The notes under the pieces: generated by a model
What the model was told of the DNA's origin: nothing
The model's database searches: none
The model's input: only the letters and a program-made list of their open reading frames with translations
Shown here: piece after piece, positions 51,722 through 61,134 of the stretch
Layout: every line of letters starts with the position of its first letter
Numbering within the stretch: the stretch's first letter is position 1
DNA from: Chryseobacterium sp. Leaf404
Lineage (GTDB): Bacteria > Bacteroidota > Bacteroidia > Flavobacteriales > Weeksellaceae
Direction of reading: 5' to 3'
Assembly (NCBI RefSeq): GCF_001424145.1
Contig: NZ_LMQM01000001.1
Coordinates: forward strand, 1 to 64,000
DNA length: 64,000 bases
Translations under genes and position numbers: made by a program

Positions 51722-54577
51722 TTAATCTGTTAAAATATTTTCTTTCGGCATTGTAAATTGCTTATTTTCATCACCCAAATCCGGCAGACCAAAATAAAGA
51801 TATAAAGTTCTTTTAAACGTCCCGTTCAAATGATTCGGTTCACTTTCCGGGCCTAAAGTCGCAGTGTTATTATTAATATTAAACGCCAATGCAGTTCCCA
51901 AAGGCGGAATCGCATCCAAAAATGAAATATTTCCATTCGGCAATTTCGGATAACCTTCGGCACCGTAAATTCCGTAAAAATCAAAAAGTCTGACGAACAT
52001 TTTTTCTTCTTTCGTTCCGACGGTGATTTTTCCTTCGGCTGTATTTAATTGCAACCAAGAAACATCGTCGAAATAGCCTTTAAATTCCGGATAAATCCAA
52101 GGTGAAAAACCTGTTCGGGTAGAGTTTTTTAGATTTTGCCAAACGTTGTAAGTCTGTCCTTGAGTTCTGTTTTTCCAAACGTGATAAGGCCCTTTACCCA
52201 ACCATTTTGCGCCGATGACATAATTTTCAGGATAGTCAAAACTCACGCCCGCAAATTGATAATCTCCGGAAAGCGAATATTCGTAATTCAGTTCCAAAAT
52301 TCCATTTGCGTTAAGTTTCCAAACCACTTTTTTTCCGTCTTTAAATGAGACTTCTATGATTTGATTTTTTCCTTCTCTAAGAGATTTTATCGAAGATAAT
52401 TCCGTTTTTCCGTTCACGAAAACCGGTCCGTTTCGGAAGGTCATTTTTTTGCCTTTTTTATCTACAATAACAGACTTTAACAAACCATCTTTTTTCCCGA
52501 ATGAAAATTCTTTTTCATCTGATTTTAAAATAAATAATGAATCATTTTCTATAACTGAAACCGGAAATTCTTTAATTAATGATGTCGAAAACTGTTTTGA
52601 AATTTCATCATTCGTTTTTATTTTCCAAGTCCAGGTGTAAATTTCTTTTCCGAAAGAATCGGTTGCGGTTAATAATAAACCTTCACTTTCTTTCCAGTTT
52701 TGAGGAAGATTTAATTTAATATTTCCTTTATCTGTTGGCTTAATATTCGGAGATTCTAGTTTTCCTGTTTTAACAACATCAAAACCAGACTCTGAAGAAA
52801 ATGGCGTTTTGAATTTGACTAATTTCCATTCAAACTTGCATTCATTTAAATTCGTAAAATGATATCGGTTTTCAACAGGAATTGTTCCACTAAAATCATT
52901 CGGTAAGGTTTTCAAATCTATTTTTACGGGACTGTAAATTTCACGAATCGCATAAAAACTTCCTTCTTTTTCACGATGAGGACCCACCACTCCATCAGGC
53001 GCGTTAATCGCATTGACATCGATTTGATTGTTAAAATCGGTTCGCACCAAACCTTCATCCGCAAACGCCCAGAGAAAACCGCCTGCGCCTTTTTTGGAAT
53101 TCCAGTGAAGTTCCCAATAATCGGCCAGAGAAGTTCCACCACCGCCGTCGTCCTGCGCGTGCAGAAACTCGGTCGGCATATAAATATTTTCTCCCTCAAG
53201 GATTTTTTTGGTGCTGTAATAATCTTCGTAATGATTGCAGTCGATGCCGTTGAAAGCATTTCCAGGCTTGTGATGTGCGTGAATTACGGGACGGTTTGAC
53301 AAATCATATTTTCCATATTCTGCATCCAAATCAAAATTATGTCCGCCTTCATTACCGTTGCTCCAAAAAATGATGGAAGGATGATTCGCATCTCTCGTAA
53401 CCATTTCTCTTACGAGCTTTTTGCCAACTTCCGTGCTGTATTTTTTTTGCCATCCCGCGAGCTCATCCAAAACATATAAACCTAACGAATCACAAATTTG
53501 AAGAAAGGATTTATTCGGTGGATAATGCGAACAACGAACGGCATTCATATTCATTTCCTTGATGAGCTGAACGTCCATCAAATCGATGTTTTTGTTGACC
53601 GCTCTTCCGGTTTCAGGCCACCAAACGTGTCGGTTGATGCCTTTCATTTTGATTTTGGTACCGTTGATGTAAATTCCGTCGCCTTTTCGCACATCAATTG
53701 TTCGGAAACCGAATTTTTCTTCGCTTTGAAAGATGTTTTTTCTATTTTTATTCAAACTGAATTTGGCTTTGTATAAATTGGGCGTTTCAGCTGTCCAGAG
53801 TTTTGGATTTTTGACGGAAAATTGCATCTGTTTTAAAGTATCTCCTTTTTGAATTGAAATCTGAGATTCTCCAACTAAATTATTTTTAACATCAAAAATT
53901 TCAACCGTCAAATTGTTGACAGAATTAATTCCTTTTAAATAAACATTCGAACGGAAACTTCCATCTGCTTTGGCATCGATGGATGTTGATGAAATATTTT
54001 CTTTTGGATTTGCTTCCAAATAAACTGGTCGGAAAATCCCGCCTAAAACCCAATAATCAGCCAGTCGTTCAGCATTGTTGACCGATTTATCAGCCGACAT
54101 TTTGGAAACTTTGACTTCGAGAATATTTTCTTTTCCAAAAATTAATTTGTCGGAAATATCATACTTAAATTCATAAAAAGCACCTTGGTGAATTGCTCCG
54201 GCCAATTTTCCGTTGATTTTCACTTCGGTGTCGGTCATTGAACCTTCGAAAACGATGTTGACTGATTTTCCTTTCCAGGAATTTGGAACTGAAAATTTGT
54301 GTTTGTAAAGACCTACTTCATCATTAAACTTGAAATTTTTACCGTTGGTAACGTAATCCCGTCCGTAGTTGTATGAGCCAAATCCCTGCTGTTCCCATTG
54401 AGAAGGAACCTGAATTTTGTCCCAGCTTCCCGATTTCCTTCCGCCGGTTATCCAAAAATCCCATTCTTTGGTATGCTCAGAATCTGTCCCGCTCAGGAAT
54501 TGGATTTCCTTAGATTGAGAATGCAGAAACTGTGAGCAAAAGCATAAAAGAACGAATATTTTGGAATAAAAACTCAT
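51722..54577 (-). CDS. Glycoside hydrolase family 2, probable beta-galactosidase
   Basis: 951-aa secreted enzyme (signal residues 1-20). Domain order: sugar-binding jelly roll (about 35-190), immunoglobulin-like domain (about 195-290), TIM barrel (about 290-560), then C-terminal beta domains. The acid/base is E410 (SNGNE) and the nucleophile is E470 (MPTEFLHA). It most likely removes beta-linked galactose from pectic galactan side chains, though other beta-glycosides are possible. It overlaps the upstream GH28 gene by 4 bases (ATGA). Confidence 0.9.
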   Translation of the reverse strand: MSFYSKIFVLLCFCSQFLHSQSKEIQFLSGTDSEHTKEWDFWITGGRKSGSWDKIQVPSQWEQQGFGSYNYGRDYVTNGKNFKFNDEVGLYKHKFSVPNSWKGKSVNIVFEGSMTDTEVKINGKLAGAIHQGAFYEFKYDISDKLIFGKENILEVKVSKMSADKSVNNAERLADYWVLGGIFRPVYLEANPKENISSTSIDAKADGSFRSNVYLKGINSVNNLTVEIFDVKNNLVGESQISIQKGDTLKQMQFSVKNPKLWTAETPNLYKAKFSLNKNRKNIFQSEEKFGFRTIDVRKGDGIYINGTKIKMKGINRHVWWPETGRAVNKNIDLMDVQLIKEMNMNAVRCSHYPPNKSFLQICDSLGLYVLDELAGWQKKYSTEVGKKLVREMVTRDANHPSIIFWSNGNEGGHNFDLDAEYGKYDLSNRPVIHAHHKPGNAFNGIDCNHYEDYYSTKKILEGENIYMPTEFLHAQDDGGGGTSLADYWELHWNSKKGAGGFLWAFADEGLVRTDFNNQIDVNAINAPDGVVGPHREKEGSFYAIREIYSPVKIDLKTLPNDFSGTIPVENRYHFTNLNECKFEWKLVKFKTPFSSESGFDVVKTGKLESPNIKPTDKGNIKLNLPQNWKESEGLLLTATDSFGKEIYTWTWKIKTNDEISKQFSTSLIKEFPVSVIENDSLFILKSDEKEFSFGKKDGLLKSVIVDKKGKKMTFRNGPVFVNGKTELSSIKSLREGKNQIIEVSFKDGKKVVWKLNANGILELNYEYSLSGDYQFAGVSFDYPENYVIGAKWLGKGPYHVWKNRTQGQTYNVWQNLKNSTRTGFSPWIYPEFKGYFDDVSWLQLNTAEGKITVGTKEEKMFVRLFDFYGIYGAEGYPKLPNGNISFLDAIPPLGTALAFNINNNTATLGPESEPNHLNGTFKRTLYLYFGLPDLGDENKQFTMPKENILTD

Positions 54578-55953
54578 TTAGCAGAAATATCAGAATCGTC
54601 TTTTTTGTCGTAAGATTGCGTGAGAGAAGCAACTTGCGTCACATTGATATTTTTTTGCTTTAAATTCTGAATGTTGTTCAGGTTTTGCATTTCAGGCTTC
54701 AGAGCTTTTATTTTAAAGTTTTCAAATGTGAAATCTTTTAAGTCGAATAAGTCAGATTTTTCAATAGAGAATGCCGTTTCGCAACTGATGTCGATATTTT
54801 TTATGGTGATATTGTTGGCCAATCCTTTTCCAGGTCTTTCTTCACCTTTTAAATCAAAAAACTGGTTCCAGCCTTTGACATAAATAAAGGTTTTTACATT
54901 TCCAGAGATGTTATCTACCGTTAGATATTCGTAGTGTTGAGGCGTGTCGGGACGCATTTTCAAATGTAATAATCTTGATGCATTGTTCACTTTAGAGTTA
55001 CGAAGAATCACGTTGTAATTATGAATCGATTCGCTTCCACAAGTCAAAACGCTGTGGCAAAATCCGAAGCTGTTGTCTTCGATTAAGATGTTTCTGTTTT
55101 CACCGTTGTTCGGGTCTTTATCAGACTTTGGACCTTTGCCGCCTTTCAAAGCAATTGCGTCGTCGTTCACTGACATATAGCAATTTTTAATTAAGAAATT
55201 AGCACATGCATCGATATCAACTGCATCTGTACTTGGTGCTTTTACTGGTTCTTTCGGAGCTAAGATTGTCAGATTTAATAATTTTACAAAATCACTTTTA
55301 TAATAATGTGTACTCCAGAAAGGTGAATTTTTAATGGTAATTCCTTCCACCTGCACGTTTTTAGAATTTGAAACGTAGATAATTCTCGGTCTCATTTCGT
55401 CCATATTGGTGCATTTAGGATTCCATTCTCTTCTTTTCCAAAATGATTTCCAGAAACGAAGTCCGTTTCCGTCCAAAGTTCCTTTACCAGAAATTGTGAA
55501 ACCGTCTAATCCCTCAGCATTAATCAAAGCCGGAAAATATTTTACGGTTTGTCCTTCCATTCTTGTCAGTACTACAGGAAAGTCATTGATGTCGTCGCTT
55601 CCTTTTAATTTTGCTCCGTTTTCCAAATGCAAATGCGTTCCCTGTTTGAAGAAAACTGAACTGATGAGAAAAGTACCTTTCGGCACCACCACAACGCCGC
55701 CGCCATTTTTAGCTGCCAAATCAATCACAGCCTGAAGTTGTTTGGTCTGAAGAATCGTACTGTCGTTCTTCATTCCGTTGGCTGTAAGAATATATTTTTT
55801 ACCTAATTTGTTGATGTCTGTGGGTTTGTTTTCTTTAAACCACTTGTCAATCCTGTTTCCGTCGGGCCATTTGTCCTGACTTTTCATTGTGGATGAAAGA
55901 AGGAAGACAAATACAAAGGAAAGAATATGGATATTTCTATTTTTAAAAATCAT
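54574..55953 (-). CDS. Divergent glycoside hydrolase family 28
   Basis: 459-aa secreted beta-helix protein (signal residues 1-25). The acidic core is present: STDAVDID (241-248) in place of the NTDGIDI-type motif, and NDDA (263-266) for the paired aspartates. Beyond that it diverges: FCHSVLTCGSE (298-308) for the usual GHG, and LKMR (331-334) where RIK is expected. It still has H300 and K332. It may act on an unusual linkage, such as rhamnogalacturonan or a decorated oligosaccharide. It heads the minus-strand pectin operon, with a GCAGGATA site 76 bases upstream. Confidence 0.87.
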   Translation of the reverse strand: MIFKNRNIHILSFVFVFLLSSTMKSQDKWPDGNRIDKWFKENKPTDINKLGKKYILTANGMKNDSTILQTKQLQAVIDLAAKNGGGVVVVPKGTFLISSVFFKQGTHLHLENGAKLKGSDDINDFPVVLTRMEGQTVKYFPALINAEGLDGFTISGKGTLDGNGLRFWKSFWKRREWNPKCTNMDEMRPRIIYVSNSKNVQVEGITIKNSPFWSTHYYKSDFVKLLNLTILAPKEPVKAPSTDAVDIDACANFLIKNCYMSVNDDAIALKGGKGPKSDKDPNNGENRNILIEDNSFGFCHSVLTCGSESIHNYNVILRNSKVNNASRLLHLKMRPDTPQHYEYLTVDNISGNVKTFIYVKGWNQFFDLKGEERPGKGLANNITIKNIDISCETAFSIEKSDLFDLKDFTFENFKIKALKPEMQNLNNIQNLKQKNINVTQVASLTQSYDKKDDSDISAK

Positions 55954-56028
55954 AATCGGTTTGCTGTAAATTTATATTTCTGAGCATTAAAGCTAGTAAA
56001 TAAAAATATACATTTTGAGAGCATGAAG

Positions 56029-56036
56029 TATCCTGC
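56029..56036 (-). promoter_or_regulatory. GCAGGATA site upstream of GH28-GH2 operon
   Basis: On the minus strand GCAGGATA (56036-56029), 76 bases before the start. It lies inside a weak palindrome, GAGCATGAAGTATCCTGCTC. Same motif as at 17822-17830 and 39611-39629. Confidence 0.3.
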
Positions 56037-56086
56037 TCTTTCATGTCAAAGGGAAACGTAAGATGATTTTAAAAATTGTAAAAAAT

Positions 56087-56114
56087 AAAAAACCCCTTAA
56101 TAAAAGGGGTTTTT
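56087..56114 (-). terminator. Terminator after tRNA-Met
   Basis: On the minus strand AAAAACCCCTT (56114-56104) and AAGGGGTTTTTT (56098-56087) form a strong stem with a T-run, directly behind the tRNA. Confidence 0.9.
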
Positions 56115-56115
56115 G

Positions 56116-56189
56116 TAGCGAAGACGGGAATTGAACCCGTGACCTCAGGGTTATGAATCCTGCGCTCTAACCAACTGAGCTACCTCGCC
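56116..56189 (-). tRNA. tRNA-Met (CAT)
   Basis: Full cloverleaf, 74 bases without encoded CCA. The acceptor stem GGCGAGG pairs with CTTCGCT; the D-arm is GCTC/GAGC; the anticodon stem encloses loop TTCATAA with anticodon CAT; the T-stem ACGGG/CCCGT encloses TTCAATT. The first pair (G-T) and D-arm fit an elongator methionine tRNA rather than an initiator, which lacks a base pair at that position and has three G-C pairs in the anticodon stem. A promoter lies at 56202-56231. Confidence 0.93.
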
Positions 56190-56201
56190 GTTTTGGTGGT
56201 G

Positions 56202-56231
56202 CAAATATAGAAAATATTTACAAACCTCCAA
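56202..56231 (-). promoter_or_regulatory. Promoter of tRNA-Met
   Basis: The minus strand gives TATATTTG (56209-56202) as -7 box and TTG (56231-56229) 19 bases above it: a full Bacteroidota promoter 13 bases before the tRNA 5' end. Confidence 0.75.
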
Positions 56232-56233
56232 AA

Positions 56234-57517
56234 TTATTTTTGCTTTAAATATTCCAAAACATCACCTACGTGATCTGGCTTACTGATAATCTTGTTATTA
56301 GCATCCAAAATAAAATAAGTGGGTGTTGCATGAATATTATACTTTTCGCCATAACTGCTGTTCCAGCCTTTCAGTTCAGAATCATTGATCCATGGGAATG
56401 CTGCAATCTTCTTTGTATAAGCATCTTTATCTGTATCTAAAGAAAGACCGATAATTTCGATATTTTTTGACTTCATTTCCTGATATTTTGGCAACAGCTG
56501 TGGAAGTTCATTCTCGCAATGCGAACAGGTAGAAGACCAAAATACAATCACTTTTTTGTCTGCCTTCACATCTGCCAACGTTTTTGCTTTCGTATTTGTA
56601 GCCGAATTGAAATTGTGATTGGGAAAGACAGCACCCATCTCCACATTTGCATTGGTTTTTAATGTCGTTGCCAACCGGTCTGTGATGGTACATTTCAGAT
56701 TCTTAGCCTGGGTAAGGTATTTAGTTTTAAATTCCTTCATATCGTAAGCATCAAAGATATCAATCAGTTCAGAAAGAACGGTTTGTCCTCTTGGCGTTTC
56801 TACCTTTAATGTTTCAAGAAGTTTATCTACTGAAGCTGTGACGTTGTTGTTCCCACCCACATTTAGATAAGAAACCAAAACCGGTCTTAATAAAGAAGAT
56901 GTTTCCAGCATATCATTAGACTTATCTATGAAATTGATGATATCTTCCTGTTTGACGTTCTTAGAGTTTTCTGCAACTAAAAATTTATTATAGTTGGTAT
57001 TGTAATAGCTGATGAAAGGATGCGTAGAAAAATCACCAACCGATTTACTGGTAAGCTTGGAAATTTCTGTATCCAGAGCTTTTCCGAAATCACTAGTCCC
57101 TTTGTAATATTCTTTAATCTGAATTAGAGCGGGTAAAATCATCTCCTGCTTCTGGGCACCTTCCTGAATAGAATTCATCAGTGAATTGGCTTCGTCGAGG
57201 TATATAATATTTTTCACCTTGTCACCATCTGTTTCAAGGCTGATCTCTACATTTTTATTTTCAGATATAAAATTGAAGTTGTTGTTGGTATTAGGTAAGA
57301 AGACTTTCATCATTCCCACGTAATTTTTAGGATATTTAAAAGTCCAGACGTTTTTCTTAGCCGTTTCTTTGGTGAAAACAATATCTTTTGAACCGTTTAA
57401 TGTATAAAGAATTGCCTCCTGCTCTTTGAAATTTGCGGGTGCTTTAATCGTTACAGAAAATTGAGCACTCACATTACACGCTACAATAAATGCAGCTGAT
57501 GCCATAATTTTTTTCAT
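56234..57517 (-). CDS. TlpA-like periplasmic thioredoxin-fold protein
   Basis: 427-aa exported protein (signal residues 1-18, ending NVSAQ). Residues about 20-290 form a helical and beta N-terminal extension common in Bacteroidota TlpA proteins; the thioredoxin fold occupies about 295-427. The redox motif is WSSTCSHCENELP with C331 and C334, and a cis-proline follows in HATPTYFILD. It probably reduces periplasmic disulfides or aids cytochrome maturation. Its tail extends over the promoter of the downstream tRNA. Confidence 0.85.
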   Translation of the reverse strand: MKKIMASAAFIVACNVSAQFSVTIKAPANFKEQEAILYTLNGSKDIVFTKETAKKNVWTFKYPKNYVGMMKVFLPNTNNNFNFISENKNVEISLETDGDKVKNIIYLDEANSLMNSIQEGAQKQEMILPALIQIKEYYKGTSDFGKALDTEISKLTSKSVGDFSTHPFISYYNTNYNKFLVAENSKNVKQEDIINFIDKSNDMLETSSLLRPVLVSYLNVGGNNNVTASVDKLLETLKVETPRGQTVLSELIDIFDAYDMKEFKTKYLTQAKNLKCTITDRLATTLKTNANVEMGAVFPNHNFNSATNTKAKTLADVKADKKVIVFWSSTCSHCENELPQLLPKYQEMKSKNIEIIGLSLDTDKDAYTKKIAAFPWINDSELKGWNSSYGEKYNIHATPTYFILDANNKIISKPDHVGDVLEYLKQK

Positions 57518-57532
57518 ACTGTAAAATTAAAA

Positions 57533-57560
57533 AAACTCTCTGAAACAAATCAGAGAGTTT
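57533..57560 (-). terminator. Terminator after the small membrane protein gene
   Basis: On the minus strand AAACTCTCTG (57560-57551) and CAGAGAGTTT (57542-57533) form a perfect 10-bp stem followed by a T-run. It separates the T9SS substrate unit from the TlpA gene. Confidence 0.85.
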
Positions 57561-57579
57561 TGATATTTTAATATAATTT

Positions 57580-57801
57580 TTATATTTTTTGAGACTTGTA
57601 TTTTTTTGCAAAAAACACAACCATCATTACTGCCACAGCCGCAAGTACGTAAACGTACATATCTACGGGGATGGATTGTTTTCCTGGAGTAGTTCCTCCT
57701 CCCCCACCTGTGCCGCATGTGGGACATTGTGGTGTTTGGGCTAAAATAAAATTAGACAATAAAACTAATGCTAAGAATATATATTTTGTAATAATTTTCA
57801 T
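57580..57801 (-). CDS. Tiny exported protein with Gly-rich linker and C-terminal membrane tail
   Basis: 73-aa protein I cannot assign. It has a signal peptide (1-21, ending ILAQ), a CPTC pair, a run of five glycines, TTPGKQSIPVD, then one membrane segment (YVYVLAAVAVMMVVFF) and a basic tail (AKKYKSQKI). The layout of a P-rich/PID-like turn, hydrophobic stretch and basic end resembles sorting tails and the small flavobacterial membrane peptides that accompany T9SS cargo. It starts 6 bases after the T9SS substrate gene, so the two are co-transcribed. Confidence 0.7.
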   Translation of the reverse strand: MKIITKYIFLALVLLSNFILAQTPQCPTCGTGGGGGTTPGKQSIPVDMYVYVLAAVAVMMVVFFAKKYKSQKI

Positions 57802-57807
57802 GGTAAT

Positions 57808-59805
57808 TTATTTTACAATTTTTGATGTTACTTTTTCACCTTTATCAGAAACTACATTCACGAGATAACCAATTTTTACATCTTTGGCTAAATCTAAAAC
57901 ATAATCTCCTTTTGCGTCAACATCCTTTTTGGATAAAACTAATTTACCACTCAGGTCAAATACATCTATACTTGCCTTCTTCCACGAAGGATCAAATCTA
58001 ACGAAATAATTATCAGAATCAGGATTATAAATTACTAGTGTTCTATTTTTCTTCTCATTTTCTACAGTAGTCAATGTACCAGAATTAGGCATTCCATAAT
58101 ACAAATCATATTCTACTCCGTTTTGGCTTCCTGGCTGCGTTGCAACAGTTGCACCTTGAACAGCTGGACTTACAGTCGCATCTGTACCTTTTTTGTAAAA
58201 GAAGCCTTCATTTGAGGAAAGCAAATGTGTTCCTGCCGGAATCTCAGCTGCATCTTCTCTAATTTCAAATTTGAAAGAAACTATACTTGGATTATAATTT
58301 ACAAGTTTAATATTTTTTCCTTTGAAATTATTCTCATTAGCTTCGTTGATGTATAACCAATATGAAAAATAGTTTGGATCATAACCTCCTGTAGTTGGAT
58401 TTTCTTCATAAGTTCCCAACGATTTGGAAGCTGTAACCTGTACTGTTGGATTAGACGTATGACCAGATATTGTATTAGGCGAAACAACATAATACGTACG
58501 ATCCACTTCGTTACCGTTTGCATCAAGACCTATAACGCCCAATTGTTTAACTGTTCCCGACAATCCATTTTTAGCAGCTGTAACACTGTATGGAGTTCCA
58601 GGCTGTCTTCTGTGGTAATTAAATCTTCTTAAAGTTGCGAAATTTAATGCATCTGCTGATGTATTGCCTTTTAATTTAACTACAAAAGTACCCATTGGTC
58701 TTACCATGGCATAAGGAACATCACCAACTGCGACACCGCTCGAATCAAAAGTAATGAATTTAAAACTTGTTGACCCACCACCAGCAGCAGTTGAATACTG
58801 AACTCCCTGAACCTCTAGTCTTACACCATAGATATCAGTTAAGTTATTACCATCACCATTAGCTTCTGCAACAGCAATCTGCGACAAATCAAGATTCGTC
58901 ATGTAAGGATTTCCGAATTGGTAGAAATTCCTTCCGAAGTTCCCTACCCACACTCCTGCAGATGAACTGAAGGAATCTTGTAGATATGTATTATAGAATT
59001 CGTTGTATTGATTTACAGCTGTACCGTTTGTACCAAAGGTTGCTATACTAGCACCTGCACCAGTTAATGTCTTAGATAAGGTTGGTGTTGTACCAACAAC
59101 TGGTGTTGCAACGGGTCTTCCCACTAAAGTTCTTGTCTGATTCGTCACATCAAGACCTGACCCACCCACGATGAAATAAGCATAAGGATCTAAATCAACA
59201 CCTAATCTTGTATTTAAACCGCCTGGTAAATTGTGTGAAACAACCTTGTTATTATCCCAGTACAAAATTTCGTTGCCAGAATATCTTGTATTATTGAATG
59301 TCTTACCCAAAGCAGTTGTGCCACTGAGAGAGGAGACAACTTTATCATAAAAAGGGAAACCCATCTGCTGGTAAGAACCATGTGCTGGCTGTCTGAATTC
59401 CTGATCAACAACACCTCTAACTGCTGTTTGAGGCAAACCGTCAATGTATAGCTGTCCATAAGTATATACAGGAGCTATCGTAGAAAACTCAGAGTTAACA
59501 GAGCCTACAGCACCAGGTTCATTAAGCTTGTTGACAAACGTTCCAGGAACACCGGCAGTAACCTCTGCTCCGGTTGTACCATCCAGATTTCTGAAAACAT
59601 CAGAATTACCGTTTCCGGAAATCATAAAGTTACCATGATTTTCTATAACTCCAGCTCCTTTAGTTTGCAGACCCCCACCATTGTAGACGAGTGAGCCCTT
59701 ACTTACATACATTTTAGCTGCATTGTCTACATGCATAAGTACCGTCTGCGCCTGAACAGAAAGACTTAAAGCCAAAATTCCAATAGTTAATAAATTTTTT
59801 TTCAT
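57808..59805 (-). CDS. Secreted protein with T9SS type A sorting domain
   Basis: 665-aa secreted protein (signal 1-19, ending VQAQT). The bulk is a beta-rich, repetitive adhesin-like sequence without a recognisable catalytic motif. The last about 75 residues are a T9SS type A sorting domain, with IDVFDLSGKLVLSK and a YLVNVVSDKGEKVTSKIVK end, so it should be exported through SprA and anchored or released at the surface. A -7 box lies 38 bases upstream (59843-59850). The function is unknown. Confidence 0.85.
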   Translation of the reverse strand: MKKNLLTIGILALSLSVQAQTVLMHVDNAAKMYVSKGSLVYNGGGLQTKGAGVIENHGNFMISGNGNSDVFRNLDGTTGAEVTAGVPGTFVNKLNEPGAVGSVNSEFSTIAPVYTYGQLYIDGLPQTAVRGVVDQEFRQPAHGSYQQMGFPFYDKVVSSLSGTTALGKTFNNTRYSGNEILYWDNNKVVSHNLPGGLNTRLGVDLDPYAYFIVGGSGLDVTNQTRTLVGRPVATPVVGTTPTLSKTLTGAGASIATFGTNGTAVNQYNEFYNTYLQDSFSSSAGVWVGNFGRNFYQFGNPYMTNLDLSQIAVAEANGDGNNLTDIYGVRLEVQGVQYSTAAGGGSTSFKFITFDSSGVAVGDVPYAMVRPMGTFVVKLKGNTSADALNFATLRRFNYHRRQPGTPYSVTAAKNGLSGTVKQLGVIGLDANGNEVDRTYYVVSPNTISGHTSNPTVQVTASKSLGTYEENPTTGGYDPNYFSYWLYINEANENNFKGKNIKLVNYNPSIVSFKFEIREDAAEIPAGTHLLSSNEGFFYKKGTDATVSPAVQGATVATQPGSQNGVEYDLYYGMPNSGTLTTVENEKKNRTLVIYNPDSDNYFVRFDPSWKKASIDVFDLSGKLVLSKKDVDAKGDYVLDLAKDVKIGYLVNVVSDKGEKVTSKIVK

Positions 59806-59842
59806 TGTATATTATTTTATGTGTTAATACAATATTCAAATG

Positions 59843-59850
59843 CAAAGATA
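59843..59850 (-). promoter_or_regulatory. Promoter -7 box of the T9SS substrate gene
   Basis: The minus strand reads TATCTTTG, a perfect TAnnTTTG, 38 bases before the start codon. No ideal -33 box. Confidence 0.5.
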
Positions 59851-59903
59851 GAATAATTTTTATTTAAAAAAAATATTATCAGTGGTTTAAGGGAAATTTT
59901 ATA

Positions 59904-61070
59904 TTATGTTAATATGATTTCATCCTGCTCACCTACGCTGAACATGTAGTCTTCTAAAACCTTTTCTGTAGTACCCCGCAAACCTCTTGCTCCTAAACCT
60001 TTCTCCATCGTATCATCAACAATTTTCTCAATTGCTGCATCTGTAAACTCCAGTTTTGTGCCATCCATTTTGAACAGTTCTATAAACTGATTAACGATTG
60101 AATTTTTAGGTTCCTTCATAATCTGGATCATTGTTTCTTTGGTCAGTTTCTCCAGATAAGTAATAATAGGAAATCTGCCCAAAAGCTCAGGAATGAGACC
60201 AAAAGTACGCAGATCTATCGCGTTGATACTTCTTAAAATATATTCATCTTCATCCATTTTACTGATTTTGTCTGCACTGAAACCAATAGCCTGTTTATTC
60301 ATTCTTCTTTCGATAATTTCTTTAATCCCATCAAAGGCACCACCGGCAATGAATAATATATTTTGAGTGTTTACCTGAATATATTTCTGATCAGGATGCT
60401 TTCTACCTCCCTGCGGCGGGACGTTTACAATACTGCCTTCCAGAAGTTTGAGCAGACCCTGCTGAACGCCTTCCCCTGAAACATCTCTTGTAATACTCGG
60501 ATTGTCTGATTTTCTGGCAATTTTGTCTATTTCATCGATAAAAACAATTCCTTTTTCCGCCTTTTCAACATCATAATCTGCAACCATAAGCAGTCTTGAA
60601 AGAATACTTTCCACATCTTCACCTACATAACCGGCTTCAGTTAAAATTGTAGCATCAACGATACAGAAAGGAACATTTAATTCTTTAGCAATTGTTTTAG
60701 CCAAAAGCGTTTTACCCGTTCCTGTTTCGCCAATCATGATGATGTTTGACTTTTCGAGTTCTACCTCACGGTTTTCGGTCTGTGCATGGAGCAGTCTTTT
60801 GTAGTGATTGTAAACCGCGATGGCAAGCTGTTTTTTTGCCTGGTCCTGCCCTATTACATATTGATTCAGAAATTCTTTGATTTCTTTCGGCTTTTTTAAA
60901 TCTTCCATACGCTCCGCCGGAGACAGTGCAGAGTCTGCAGATGAAGTATCTTTCACAATAGAATGTGCCTGCTCTATGCAGCTTTCACAGATAAAACCAT
61001 TCTGTCCGGAAACCAGCATTTGTACTTCATTTCTTTTTCTTCCGCAGAAAGAACATTGGTTTGGATTCAT
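59904..61070 (-). CDS. clpX: ATP-dependent Clp protease ATP-binding subunit ClpX
   Basis: 388-aa AAA+ unfoldase that feeds substrates to ClpP. The start is ATG 61070 (MNPNQCSFCGRK); the upstream frame lacks family sequence. The N-terminal zinc domain has C6, C9, C28 and C31; the Walker A motif is GETGTGKT (114-121), the Walker B VFIDEID (176-182), and an IGF loop (262-264) for ClpP docking is present. It follows the HIT gene by 64 bases, likely in a greA-HIT-clpX operon. Confidence 0.96.
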   Translation of the reverse strand: MNPNQCSFCGRKRNEVQMLVSGQNGFICESCIEQAHSIVKDTSSADSALSPAERMEDLKKPKEIKEFLNQYVIGQDQAKKQLAIAVYNHYKRLLHAQTENREVELEKSNIIMIGETGTGKTLLAKTIAKELNVPFCIVDATILTEAGYVGEDVESILSRLLMVADYDVEKAEKGIVFIDEIDKIARKSDNPSITRDVSGEGVQQGLLKLLEGSIVNVPPQGGRKHPDQKYIQVNTQNILFIAGGAFDGIKEIIERRMNKQAIGFSADKISKMDEDEYILRSINAIDLRTFGLIPELLGRFPIITYLEKLTKETMIQIMKEPKNSIVNQFIELFKMDGTKLEFTDAAIEKIVDDTMEKGLGARGLRGTTEKVLEDYMFSVGEQDEIILT

Positions 61071-61134
61071 TTTATATAGATATATTATGAAAGAAAATCG
61101 CAAAAAATTTCTTTTTTACGACTGTCTATATTAT

